Shown here piece after piece: positions 17,213 to 26,371 of a DNA stretch of 64,000 nucleotides. The position numbers and the translations under genes were made by a program. The first letter of the stretch is position 1, and each line of letters opens with the position of its first letter. The notes beneath the pieces were generated by a model. The model saw only the letters and a program-made list of their open reading frames with translations, was not told where the DNA came from and made no database searches. Source of the stretch: Actinomadura rudentiformis (GTDB lineage: Bacteria > Actinomycetota > Actinomycetes > Streptosporangiales > Streptosporangiaceae); assembly GCF_008923185.1 (NCBI RefSeq), contig NZ_WBMT01000004.1, forward strand, positions 248,001 through 312,000, given 5' to 3'.

Positions 17213-17495
17213 GACATCCCCCTTTGTCGCCCTGAAATCTACCGGCTTGTCGACTGGCATTTCCTCCTGATTTGGCACAACCACCGTGGTCTGGCTCACC
17301 TGCATCGAGCGCTCACACGGCGACTTTGCACCCGTGGCCATGCAGGCCGCGCAGGTCGGAGTGGTGGGGGGAGGCTGGGCAGGTCGCCGGTGGGGGAGGC
17401 GTGGTCGAGGTGGCTGGGTTCTGTCGCGGGGGCGATGGTGACGTAGTCCATGGCGACGCTGGCGTTGGCGCGGTGGTACGGGCACAGTCGTTCTC

Positions 17496-17996
17496 ATGGA
17501 CATCCGGGGCCAGGGGGCCGTGGACCTCCTGGTCGCACTGCACGAGGTGACAGAGCGCTTCGGTGCGTACGGGTACGACCAGTCCCTGAAGCATCCCTCG
17601 GTTCATTGGGAACTGCTCGCTTTCCGGTACGGCAGTACCAAGCCGATGGCTCGCGTGGGCTGCTCGTTCTCGTTGCGGAACGATCCGGAAGGCATGCAAC
17701 GTGAGGTCACGCTCGTGGTGGACGTGACGGTCAAGGATTCCGGCTTCGTCATCGAAGGCGCGACCGAGATCGACGAGCCGCTGGAGGTGGGAGGGGAGGC
17801 CAACGTACGGGACCTCATCACCCTGCCGACCGTTCAGACAACCGACCTGGACGAGTGCCTCGCAGCCCTGCGAGACCATGCCCGCCGACTGTGCTCGACG
17901 GCCACGTTGCTGGACGATCTAGGCGTCCCCCGCGGCGGCAGAGCACCTTTCGGAATCCCGCGGAAGCCGGACCCGGGCAAGCGGCCGGACGGATGA
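17496..17996 (+). CDS. Hypothetical protein (166 aa)
   Basis: Predicted soluble alpha/beta protein beginning 'MDIRGQGAVDLLVALHEVTE', with the strand-rich 'TLVVDVTVKDSGFVIEGATE' in the middle and a Pro/Lys-rich tail. No catalytic motif is seen. Likely to be a conserved actinobacterial hypothetical protein; function unknown. It stands alone between the 59-aa gene and the DGPF gene. Confidence 0.65.
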   Translation: MDIRGQGAVDLLVALHEVTERFGAYGYDQSLKHPSVHWELLAFRYGSTKPMARVGCSFSLRNDPEGMQREVTLVVDVTVKDSGFVIEGATEIDEPLEVGGEANVRDLITLPTVQTTDLDECLAALRDHARRLCSTATLLDDLGVPRGGRAPFGIPRKPDPGKRPDG

Positions 17997-18165
17997 TCGA
18001 CCCCGGGGCTGTGCGACGGCGGCGGTGGATGAGGTCACTGACGGCGGAGTACGGCCGCAAGGGGCTGTGAGCCTGATCACCGGTCGTTGGTTTTGTGGTG
18101 TTCGTGCTGGTCGATGCGACTTCCGGGTCGGTGGCGTCGACTTACGAAATTGGGCTGCGCGGTGG

Positions 18166-18188
18166 TGTCGATTTTTCTGTGGCCCGAT
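18166..18188 (+). promoter_or_regulatory. Candidate ECF42-type promoter upstream of the DGPF/sigma operon
   Basis: TGTCGA at 18166-18171 followed by CGAT at 18185-18188, ~40 nt before the DGPF start. ECF42 factors are reported to use a TGTCGA -35 motif with a CGA-like -10 motif and often control their adjacent DGPF gene. The 13-nt spacer is short, so the -10 assignment is uncertain. Confidence 0.35.
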
Positions 18189-18227
18189 TGTCCTTGAAGG
18201 AGACCATCAACACCCGAGGAGGACGCG

Positions 18228-18563
18228 ATGAAGTACCTGCTGCTGATCACCCATGGCGATCCGGAGGCGTGGGACCGCCTGTCGCCGGAGGAGCAGGAGG
18301 CGCTCCCGACCGCTTACCAGGCGATCGAGCAGACCCCGGGTGTGACGCCCGGGCGGTGGATGCAGCCGCCGGACACGGCCACCACGGTGCGGGTGCGGGA
18401 CGGCAAGACGCTGACGACCGACGGCCCGTTCGTGGAGATGAAGGAGGCGCTCGGCGGCTACCTGTTCTACGAAGCCGACGACCTCGACGCGGCGATCGAG
18501 CTGGCTTCTCGCATCCCGGCGGCCCGAATCGGCGCGGTCGAGATACGCCCGCTGAACGAATGA
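18228..18563 (+). CDS. DGPF/YCII-domain protein
   Basis: 111-aa YCII-fold protein with the signature '[20 protein letters not shown]'. Members are typically encoded next to ECF42 sigma factors and are their conserved target; biochemical function is unproven. ATG 18228 follows GAGGAGG. Its stop overlaps the sigma gene start (ATGA), so the two form an operon. Confidence 0.92.
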   Translation: MKYLLLITHGDPEAWDRLSPEEQEALPTAYQAIEQTPGVTPGRWMQPPDTATTVRVRDGKTLTTDGPFVEMKEALGGYLFYEADDLDAAIELASRIPAARIGAVEIRPLNE

Positions 18564-19744
18564 CCGACTCCCTGGAAGAAGTCTTCCGTGCGCAGTGGGG
18601 GCGTGTCCTCGCTGCGCTGATCGGCTTCCTCGGCGACTTCGACCTCGCCGAGGAGGCCGCGCAGGAGGCCTTCACGATCGCCGCCGACCGCTGGCCGCGG
18701 GACGGGACGCCGTCCAACCCGGGCGCCTGGCTGATCACGACGGCCCGGAACCGGGCGATCAACCGCATCCGCCGTGATCAGACGCTGGCCGGCAAGACCC
18801 GGCTGCTGGAGGTGCAGCAGGCCTGGGAGGACGAGATGGGCCAGTTGGACGACGTGGTGTTTCCCGATGAGCGACTCGAGCTCATCTTCACCTGCTGTCA
18901 CCCCGCGCTCGCGTTGGAGGCGCAGGTCGCCCTGACCTTGCGCGCGCTCGGAGGGCTGAGCACGGACGAGATCGCACACGCGTTCCTGGTACCGGAGCCG
19001 ACGATGGCCCAGCGGCTGGTGCGGGCCAAACGGAAGGTCAAGGCCTCCGGGATCCCCTTCCGCGTGCCCGCCGACCACCTGCTGCCCGACCGGCTGGCCG
19101 CGGTGCTCGCGGTGGTCTACCTGATCTTCAACGAGGGGTACACGGGCCGGGTGGATCTCGCCGGCGAGGCGATCCGGCTCGGACGTGCCCTGGTCGAGCT
19201 CATGCCCGACGAGGCCGAGGCTCACGGCCTCCTGGCCCTCATGCTGCTGCACGACTCCCGTCGCCACGCACGCTTCCGCGACGACGAGCTGATCCTGCTC
19301 GCCGACCAGGACCGTTCACTGTGGGACGCCACCGAGATCACCGACGGCCGCCGCCTGCTGGCCCGAGCCCTGGCGCTGCACGGCAGCGGCCCGTACGTCA
19401 TCCAGGCGGCGATCGCCTCGTTGCACACCGAGCAGCCCACCGACTGGCCACAGATCGCCGCGCTCTACGGCGAACTCGCCCGGCTCACCGCCTCGCCGGT
19501 GGTCGACCTGAACCGCGCCATCGCCATCGCCGAGACCCACGGTCCCCAAGCCGGCCTGGACATCATCGACCGGCTCGCCCTTCAGGACTTCCACTACCTG
19601 CACGCCGCCCGCGGCGAACTACTACGCCGCGCCGGCCGAGTCCCCGAAGCCCGCACCGCCTACGAGCGCGCTCTGGCCCTCGTTCGGAACGACGCCGAAC
19701 GGCGCCTCCTCCAACGACAGCTGAGCCAGCTCAACAAGCAATGA
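18560..19744 (+). CDS. ECF42-group RNA polymerase sigma factor with long C-terminal TPR-like extension
   Basis: 394 aa. Region 2 ('[20 protein letters not shown]', '[20 protein letters not shown]') and region 4 ('[20 protein letters not shown]', '[12 protein letters not shown]') occupy the first ~180 residues. The remaining ~210 form the DUF6596/TPR-like extension that replaces an anti-sigma factor in ECF42. It is coupled to the DGPF gene. No anti-sigma gene is present, as expected for the group. Confidence 0.93.
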   Translation: MTDSLEEVFRAQWGRVLAALIGFLGDFDLAEEAAQEAFTIAADRWPRDGTPSNPGAWLITTARNRAINRIRRDQTLAGKTRLLEVQQAWEDEMGQLDDVVFPDERLELIFTCCHPALALEAQVALTLRALGGLSTDEIAHAFLVPEPTMAQRLVRAKRKVKASGIPFRVPADHLLPDRLAAVLAVVYLIFNEGYTGRVDLAGEAIRLGRALVELMPDEAEAHGLLALMLLHDSRRHARFRDDELILLADQDRSLWDATEITDGRRLLARALALHGSGPYVIQAAIASLHTEQPTDWPQIAALYGELARLTASPVVDLNRAIAIAETHGPQAGLDIIDRLALQDFHYLHAARGELLRRAGRVPEARTAYERALALVRNDAERRLLQRQLSQLNKQ

Positions 19745-19944
19745 CCCCGGGCGTCTGCTCATGGCGCATCTGCCGGGCCGATCGTCATGGACGGACACTT
19801 TCGAGTTCTGTTGTCCCTGCAGTCGGGGTCGGCCGGAGTAAGGCAGAGACGGAAGATCCGCAGCGCGGCGGGTGCGGTTTTCCACAGGACGGACGGGCGG
19901 TCGTCCCCATGGTCGCGACAGGCGCGGCTCCGTAGCGTCCACCC

Positions 19945-21093
19945 ATGATCAAATTTTCCCGATGGACGGCGTTCGCGGTGTCCGGCGCTACGGCGGCGGC
20001 CCTTGCGGCGGCCCTGGCCGTCTTCGCCGCTCCTGACGAGCGAACGGCGCAGCCCCAGTCGAGCCGCACCCGTTCGTCCCAGGACGGTTTCCAGGAGACG
20101 TTGAACGATCTGGTGAAAACCAAGGCGGCCACGGCCGTCCTGCTTCGCGTGCGAACCGCGGGCGGCGGCGAGTGGTCCGGCGCGGCGGGCGTGTCTGACG
20201 TCCGAACGGGACGGCCCGCCGATCCAGCCGGGTACTTCCGAATCGGCAGCGTCACCAAGACGTTCGCGGCAACCGTTCTCCTGCAGCTCGTCGATGAAGG
20301 ACGGCTGCGGCTCGACGACCCTGTGGCCAAGCACCTGCCCGGCGTCGTCCCAGACGGGGAGCACATCACGGTGCGGCAGGTCCTCCAGCACACCAGTCTG
20401 CTCCGCGACTACATGAGCGACCCGGGATGGTCCACCAACCGCTGGCGTGGGGCGGAACGGTTCCGCAGTTACAAGCCCGACCGGCTCCTCGCGCAGGCGT
20501 TCCGCATCCCCGCCCAGAATCCCCCGGACATCACCTGGAAGTACTCCAACACCAACTACGTGGTCGTGGGGCGGTTGATCGAGCGGCTGACCGGGCGACC
20601 CTACGGGAAGGAGGTGGAACGACGCGTCCTGCGACCGCTCCGGCTGACCCAGACGATCGTTCCCGGCGACCGCCCCGGGCTCCCCCGTCCGCACGCGCAC
20701 GGCTACGCGCTGCTGCCGGACGGGCGGACCGTGGACGCCACCCGCATGAACCCCTCCCTCGACTGGGCGGCGGGCGAGATGATCTCCACCACCCGGGACC
20801 TCGGCCGGTTCCTCGACGGACTGCTCGGCGGGCGGCTGCTGTCCCCCTCGGCGCTCGCCGCGATGCGCACCGTACGGCCCACCGACGCCGGGTTCGCGTA
20901 CGGGCTCGGCCTCCAGGAGTACGCGCTGCCCTGCGGCAAGCGCATGATCGGGCACAGCGGTCAGCTCATCGGCTACACGACCTACGCGCTCCGTTCCGAC
21001 GACGGACGGCAGATGAACCTGTCGGTCAACCTCGGCTCCGCACCGCCGTCGGCAGACAAGCTGTATGCCCTTGCAGGCAAGGTGTTCTGCTGA
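19945..21093 (+). CDS. Secreted serine hydrolase, class C beta-lactamase / D-Ala-D-Ala carboxypeptidase family
   Basis: 382 aa. The N-terminal hydrophobic segment (residues ~8-30) is a signal peptide or anchor. Active-site motifs are SVTK (SxxK), 'KYSNTNY' (YxN) and 'MIGHSGQLIG' (H-x-G). Likely to act on peptidoglycan peptides outside the membrane; a lactam-hydrolysing role cannot be excluded. It is monocistronic, ~200 nt after the sigma gene. Confidence 0.9.
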   Translation: MIKFSRWTAFAVSGATAAALAAALAVFAAPDERTAQPQSSRTRSSQDGFQETLNDLVKTKAATAVLLRVRTAGGGEWSGAAGVSDVRTGRPADPAGYFRIGSVTKTFAATVLLQLVDEGRLRLDDPVAKHLPGVVPDGEHITVRQVLQHTSLLRDYMSDPGWSTNRWRGAERFRSYKPDRLLAQAFRIPAQNPPDITWKYSNTNYVVVGRLIERLTGRPYGKEVERRVLRPLRLTQTIVPGDRPGLPRPHAHGYALLPDGRTVDATRMNPSLDWAAGEMISTTRDLGRFLDGLLGGRLLSPSALAAMRTVRPTDAGFAYGLGLQEYALPCGKRMIGHSGQLIGYTTYALRSDDGRQMNLSVNLGSAPPSADKLYALAGKVFC

Positions 21094-21274
21094 CGGTCAC
21101 CCCGACCCGGCGAGGAGGACATCAGCCCCCACGCGTTCAGAATCAAGATCGAGCGCCAGCGCTATCGCGGCAGCGCAATCACTATCTTCAACACCCGCTG
21201 AGTGAAGTGATCGTTTCCGAATCGTGCTGCGCTGCGTTTGTCCGAGTGGATTGCGGCTGCCAGGCTTCGGTGCC

Positions 21275-21814
21275 GTGGATCATGACCAGTTCTGGCAGTT
21301 GATCGGTGAAGCTCGGGCCGCGGCGGCAGAGCAGGACTCAGACAGCGTGGCCGAGCGCGCCACGCAGCTCCTGGCCGAGCTTCCTGCCGACAAGATCGTG
21401 GGGGCGGAGCAGGTTCTGAGGGATCTGCTGGCTGAGTCGTACCTGTGTGACCTGTGGGGTGCCGCCTACCTGATCAACGGCGGTGCGTCCGACGACGGCT
21501 TTGAGTACTTCCGCGGCTGGTTGATCAGCGAGGGACGTGAGGTCTTCGAGCGAGCCGTCGCCGATCCAGACTCCCTGGCCGACGTTCCCGCAGTACGGCG
21601 GGCGGCAGCGGTGGGGCAGGATCTGGACGGCGAGCCGATCCTGGGCATCGCCTGGACCGCCTACCACCGGAGGACGGGCGAACAACTCCCCTCCAATGCC
21701 GCCACGATCAGCTACCCCTCGATCACTTTCGGCTGGGACTTCGAAGACCACGACGAGAGAAGCCGACGGCTGCCCCGGTTGTCCCAGCTGAAACGAGGGC
21801 AAGCACCGACTTGA
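21275..21814 (+). CDS. DUF4240 domain protein
   Basis: 179 aa matching the DUF4240 layout: an N-terminal 'VDHDQFWQLIGEARAAA', then 'LCDLWGAAYLINGGASDDGF' and 'YFRGWLISEGREVFERA'. GTG 21275 matches the normal family start; an upstream in-frame extension of 17 codons is not family-like. Function unknown. Confidence 0.85.
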   Translation: MDHDQFWQLIGEARAAAAEQDSDSVAERATQLLAELPADKIVGAEQVLRDLLAESYLCDLWGAAYLINGGASDDGFEYFRGWLISEGREVFERAVADPDSLADVPAVRRAAAVGQDLDGEPILGIAWTAYHRRTGEQLPSNAATISYPSITFGWDFEDHDERSRRLPRLSQLKRGQAPT

Positions 21815-22032
21815 GCCCCTGGCCGCTGTGCTGGCTCGGTGGATTCCCCGTGACCAGGCGCTCCACCCACGGAATGCGCGATTGAGGACGCTGCCGCGAG
21901 TCACAAAACAGTGGGGGCGGCCGACTGGGGAGGCGGAGCTCGCCGTTCACGGAAGCTGCCGGAATATGAGATGCGGCCGGTGCTGTACGTGCTACCCATG
22001 GTCGGCCAATTGAAGGCGCGGCGCGTCCGCAC

Positions 22033-22076
22033 ACAAAGAATCCCAGGAGGACTTCATCGTCCGACCTGGGATTTGT
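22033..22076 (-). terminator. Hairpin downstream of the peptidoglycan-binding gene
   Basis: AATCCCAGG pairs with CCTGGGATT, extended inside by GGAC/GTCC and outside by ACAAA/TTTGT. It lies 34 nt past the stop of the minus-strand gene at 22111. Confidence 0.7.
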
Positions 22077-22110
22077 CGCAGTGGCTAACAGCGAGGAGCC
22101 TTGGTGGCGG

Positions 22111-22665
22111 TCACTCGCCGGGTGATTCGGGGCCGGTCAGGCGGTTCCAGGTCGCGACGGTGACGACGTCCTGAACGGGCAGGCCATAAGTGGTCTGGAA
22201 CTTGTGCAGGCTCGTGCGCGTCTTGGGGCCGAAGTAGCCGGTGATCGGCAGATCCTTGGCACCGGTCATGTCCCGGTAGACGTTCAGCGCGACCTGCAGT
22301 GCCTTCACGCAGTCGTTGCGGTCGCTGTACTTGACCTGGGCCCGGCTGGCCATCGAGGTCCAGGTGTAGGCGCCGACCTTGCCGTCAGGGCTGAGGCCGT
22401 ACCTGCTCTGGTAGGTCTTCACCGCCGCCTGGGTCTTGGGACCGAAGTGCGAGGGCACGTCCACCTTGATGTTCTTGCAGTTGAGCAGCCACTGCACGGT
22501 ACGAACCTGCTCGTTGGTCTGGCCGCGCTGCAGGACGGGCCAGTAGGGGCCGCTCGGACTGGTCTGGGTGGCGGTGTCAGCAGAGGCCGGACCGGCCAGG
22601 GTGGCGCCACCGGCGACCAGGGCACCCGCGGTGAGGCCGACGACCGTAGCGCGTTTGATGTTCAC
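22111..22665 (-). CDS. Secreted peptidoglycan-binding domain protein (two PG_binding_1 modules)
   Basis: 184 aa. A signal peptide (MNIKRATVVGLTAGALVAGG, cleavage near ASA) is followed by two PG_binding_1 repeats: 'VRTVQWLLNCKNIKVDVPSH...FGPKTQAAVKTYQ' and 'VKALQVALNVYR...GYFGPKTRTSLHKFQ'. No catalytic domain is attached, so it probably binds cell wall only. A truncated copy lies immediately upstream at 22770. Confidence 0.88.
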   Translation of the reverse strand: MNIKRATVVGLTAGALVAGGATLAGPASADTATQTSPSGPYWPVLQRGQTNEQVRTVQWLLNCKNIKVDVPSHFGPKTQAAVKTYQSRYGLSPDGKVGAYTWTSMASRAQVKYSDRNDCVKALQVALNVYRDMTGAKDLPITGYFGPKTRTSLHKFQTTYGLPVQDVVTVATWNRLTGPESPGE

Positions 22666-22670
22666 TCAGG

Positions 22671-23015
22671 GTTCCTTTCGTTCACATTCTGTGGTTGTCC
22701 TGAGTTAGATGCCGACGAGGGCAGAGAGGTTGGCGCGGAATTCGAACGGCCTGCGCGACGGAACGTTCATTAGCCGAGCAGCCATTGCACGGTCCGTACC
22801 TGGTCGGCGCTCTGGCCGGGGGACAGGCTGGGCCTGGAAGGGCCGATCGGGCTGTCCTGATTAGTGGCGTCGGCCAAGGCGGCGCCCCCGACCATCAGCG
22901 CCGCCCCGGTAAGACCGACGACTGCAAAGCGTTTTACGTTCACAATGGGATTCCTTGCCTTCACGTTCTGTGGCTTGTCCTGGTTAGATGCCGACCAGCT
23001 CGTGGAGGTTTGGCC
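22671..23015. repeat. Tandem duplication of the promoter/leader region
   Basis: The ~65 bp at 22671-22735 and 22949-23015 are near-identical (shared TTCTGTGG, TTGTCCTG, GTTAGATGCCGAC blocks). Each lies just upstream of a peptidoglycan-binding gene start, showing that the promoter and signal-peptide segment was duplicated together. Confidence 0.75.
22770..22943 (-). pseudogene. Truncated copy of the peptidoglycan-binding protein
   Basis: 57 codons: GTG start, a signal peptide starting VNVKRFAVVGLTGAALMVGG, a short linker, and a stop after VRTVQWLLG. This matches the neighbour only up to the beginning of its first binding module. It could be secreted as a ~30-residue peptide but has lost both binding modules; most simply a duplication remnant. 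Confidence 0.75.
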
Positions 23016-23230
23016 AGGTCAATCGGGTTTACGTGACCTTGGTGGACGGTTCTGGTCCGCTGGCGGCCGCACCCAGTCCCGTGGACGACACCACCGCCAA
23101 GCTCGTGGTTGCCGAGCCCGGCGAGCCTGCGGACGCGAGCGCGGTCCATGTGATCGCCAGCCGCTGGCCCGCCGGGTCCAGGTGATCACGGGCTGCTGGC
23201 CGGCCGGTGCTGTCGGCGTAGGCCAAGGAC

Positions 23231-23310
23231 ATGAGCCAGTCACGCCGCTATCCCAGCGATCTGCTCGATGACCACTGGGCGCTGATCGGACCCACGTTGA
23301 CCGCCAGGCG
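23231..23310 (+). pseudogene. Transposase N-terminal fragment (IS5-like)
   Basis: 'MSQSRRYPSDLLDDHWALIG' is the usual start of IS5-group transposases of actinomycetes. Similarity ends after ~26 codons. The matching C-terminal fragment is found 1.7 kb downstream on the same strand. Confidence 0.7.
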
Positions 23311-23589
23311 CGCCACCCGCCGCCCGCCGCCCGTACCGCCAGCGGCCAAGATCATTTCCCCGGCGGACGGCCAACGATTGCCCGCTGATCGTCCCCACGG
23401 GCGGCCACTTCCGTTCCCCCTCCCTGGTGACGACCACGCTCGATGCCCACTCGGGGCGTCGGTGCTGGGCCTGTCCGGTTGATCATTTGTCGGTCCAGAG
23501 GAGGGTGACGGCTGCTTAAATCGTGATGCGGTGGCTCTGAGGCTCGTCGCTGCACGCTGAAGGGCCTCTGGTTTCGACGAAGGAGATCC

Positions 23590-24945
23590 TTGTCCATCCA
23601 CCCCTTCTATGGCGTGCGGGTGCTCGCCCTGGCACCCGACCGGCTGCGTGTGAGCTTTCGGATCTTCGTTGTCGACTATGACGTCGGCCGCCGGTGGCAT
23701 GCCGAACTGCCGGGAGACCCCGGTTTCTTCCTTCAGCTGTTGTGGGAGAGCGCGGACGACCGCGGGGGTCCACTCGGTGGTGTGTTCACCTGGCGGGAGC
23801 TCGACGACGACGGCTGGCTTGCTGTGAACACCCGGTGGTTCGTCCAAAGCGTCGAACGCGTCGCCATCCGCAACCATCCGCCGTCCGATGAGAAGTGGGG
23901 CCACATCCACGCTCTCCAGGAGAGAATGCACGAACGAGACGACGGCTGGCCGGATGAGGACCGTCTCGTGCAGGCCGACTACGAAGTGCAGGTCACCGAC
24001 CCGCGCTGGCTGGAGCATCTTTGGCCCGGTCTGAGCTGGGCGACCGGGTGGTACCCGGACCCGACCCACCGGTTGCGCGCCGAGGATGCCCCGCACGTAC
24101 CGGATCTCACGAAACCGGAGGCCGTCCTCACTCCGTTCGCCGACTCCGACCATTCCGACGACATCGTGGTGCTGGCCTTCTCCGACGACGGCCGCTTTCT
24201 CGCCGTCACCAGCGAGGACGGCGAGTTGGCCGTCTACGACACGGCAGACCGGTCCCAGCGTCTCGGTGTGACACCCGTCTCGGCCGGCCGGGACATCATG
24301 TGGGTGCCCGGGCGGCATGTGGTCACGCTCAAGGAGGACGATAACGACGAGGTTCATCCGTGGGCCTACGATCTCGACGCCGACACCAAGATCGACATTC
24401 CGGTGGAGACGGGCCGCGCACGCTCGCGCACCGGCCGCTTCCGGGTCGAGTACGGCGTCGGCGACCGGATGGACTTCGTCTCCGGGCCGTCCACGCCCGA
24501 TCGTACGGTGCGGCTCGATGACGGATCCGCCGACCGGGTCACGCGCGTGACCTTCAGCGCGGACGAGACCCGGATGTTCGTCGCCCACGGCTCGAAGGTG
24601 CACGTGATCGAGCCCGCCACCGGCCAGATCCTGGACACCATCACCGTGCCGGGCGACTGGCTGAACGCGGTGGCGGCGAGCCCGGACGGCGCGTACCTGG
24701 CCGTGGCGACCGAGGACTGGAACGATGAGCGCAAGAGCACACCGGACATCTACCGTGTCGCCGACCGTGAGCTCATCATGCGGCGCCCGACCAAGGACCC
24801 CATGCAGGCTGGGATAAGTGCCCAGGCCCTCGCCTGGTCGCCCGACGGCGCCCGGCTGGCGGTCATCGTCGAGAACCAGATCCATCTCTTCCGCGTAGGC
24901 CTGCCTGACGAGCCACCAGTCGGTCTCAGGCTCTCGGCGCCGTGA
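23590..24945 (+). CDS. WD40-like beta-propeller protein
   Basis: 451 aa, soluble. The N-terminal ~160 residues are unassigned ('HPFYGVRVLALAPDRLRVSF'). Blades follow from about residue 190 ('VLAFSDDGRFLAVTSEDGEL', 'VTFSADETRMFVAHGS', 'AVAASPDGAYLAVATED', 'ALAWSPDGARLAVIVEN'). TTG 23590 follows AGGAG at 4 nt. It resembles the protein at 13388 in plan and is bracketed by transposase fragments, suggesting acquisition or insertion into an IS. Confidence 0.78.
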   Translation: MSIHPFYGVRVLALAPDRLRVSFRIFVVDYDVGRRWHAELPGDPGFFLQLLWESADDRGGPLGGVFTWRELDDDGWLAVNTRWFVQSVERVAIRNHPPSDEKWGHIHALQERMHERDDGWPDEDRLVQADYEVQVTDPRWLEHLWPGLSWATGWYPDPTHRLRAEDAPHVPDLTKPEAVLTPFADSDHSDDIVVLAFSDDGRFLAVTSEDGELAVYDTADRSQRLGVTPVSAGRDIMWVPGRHVVTLKEDDNDEVHPWAYDLDADTKIDIPVETGRARSRTGRFRVEYGVGDRMDFVSGPSTPDRTVRLDDGSADRVTRVTFSADETRMFVAHGSKVHVIEPATGQILDTITVPGDWLNAVAASPDGAYLAVATEDWNDERKSTPDIYRVADRELIMRRPTKDPMQAGISAQALAWSPDGARLAVIVENQIHLFRVGLPDEPPVGLRLSAP

Positions 24946-25019
24946 TGGGCTCGACGCGGGCACGGCGACGAGACCGGTAGCGAGCCCGCCGGGGGATGGG
25001 TGACCGCCTACGTTGCTCC

Positions 25020-25163
25020 GCCGGACGCACCTTTGGCTGGTTCAGGGTGCACCGCCGCCTTGTCCGCGACTACGAAGCCCTGCCCACCCGCTCCGAAGCC
25101 ATGATCCACATCGCAATGATCGACCTCATGAGCCGCCGCCTCACCGGCGAAACCACCCCACAT
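25020..25163 (+). pseudogene. Transposase C-terminal fragment (IS5-like)
   Basis: 'RTFGWFRVHRRLVRDYEALP' followed by 'SEAMIHIAMIDLMSRRL' is the conserved C-terminal end of IS5-group transposases (with the YREK-type region R, E, K/R spacing). Same strand as the fragment at 23231; the middle of the gene is missing. Confidence 0.75.
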
Positions 25164-26371
25164 GGCGCGGCACCTGACCCGAAAATCAAACCAACTCCGC
25201 GGGACCAAATGCCCTGTCAGCGTTCAGGACAGCGCTCGCCTCGGTTTGCTGCAGCCGATGCCTTGATCGGAACGCGGAGCGCAGTAGGGAATATCCGCGT
25301 AGCGGGGGAGCAGGCTGATCGGCGGCTCCAGGCCGCGCCCTGCTGAGCGTGGGCCGGGACGGCGGTGGACTGGACGAGGTCAAGCGGCGGGCAATGGCCA
25401 GCCTCCGCTCGCAGGAGTTTGGCCAGCGTCGTGCGTCTGCATGGTCGCCCGTGGATCGTGCACTCATGCCGCGCTCACGGCAGCAAGTGCAACCAGGCTG
25501 ATCGATCGCGTAGGTCCTGCGGCCAGTGGCACGTCGGCACGCGACACGAGACCGGCGGCCGTGGCCGGTCTCAGCCTGAGTAGGCGCGCGGGCATTGCGC
25601 CAAGGCGTGACTGACGTCGTCTCGCTGGCCGAGCTGGTTGTGGAACAGACCTGAATCTAGTCGCGTGTATCAATGGCCGGACGCTGGCACTTCATTGTCT
25701 GACTATTTCAACCCGCGAATACAAACACGGGAATGGGGATAGATGCGATGCATGCTAGGACGAAACGACAGAGACAGGGAAGATCACTTGAGTGACAGTT
25801 TTGTATCCATTTGAATAGGTATCGCATCGTGATGTGTCGATCTAGCGTGTGCAACTGATTGTCAGCACTGCTGCATGGGAGCCCGGATGAGACTCTTTCT
25901 CGGTTTCACCGAAATATGCCAGGCGGCGGGGGAGTATTTCGGACACGGCAAATACCGTGTCGACGATCACGAGAGTGTCGGCAGGTTCACCCACGGCGAC
26001 CAGCGGCGACCAGCGGAGTCACATCGACGTCGAACCAGGTCGCGAGAGCCGCTTCGGCCGGAGGGTCGCTTACTGATTCCTTGTTCTGGCGCTCCTGCAG
26101 GTGCTTCTAGAGAAGATGCATCGCCTGGGCCAGGCCGTGTACACATTCAATTACGGACTGGAGCGTCTGCGCTCCCCAGGAAGCCGAGACTTCGAGAGCC
26201 GCCAATTGCTGTCGGTCACGCCCTTTGTGCATTCAGTTCGTACCGTGGACCGCGTCGCCGTCGAGATATATGGCCATTCAAGACCCTGCCTGTGTCGCAG
26301 ATTGATCCACCGGCTCGGCCCCTGACCCATACCAATGTTGCTCGTTCCGAACGTGTGCTTTGCGGAGAGTG
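25164..26371. other. No intact gene; lower-G+C stretch
   Basis: No convincing gene. 25680-25870 is clearly less G+C-rich than its surroundings and may hold promoters or foreign DNA. Short coding-like pieces on the plus strand ('MRLFLGFTEICQAAGEYFGH' at ~25887; 'LLEKMHRLGQAVYTFNYG' at ~26101) do not join into one frame. Confidence 0.5.
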
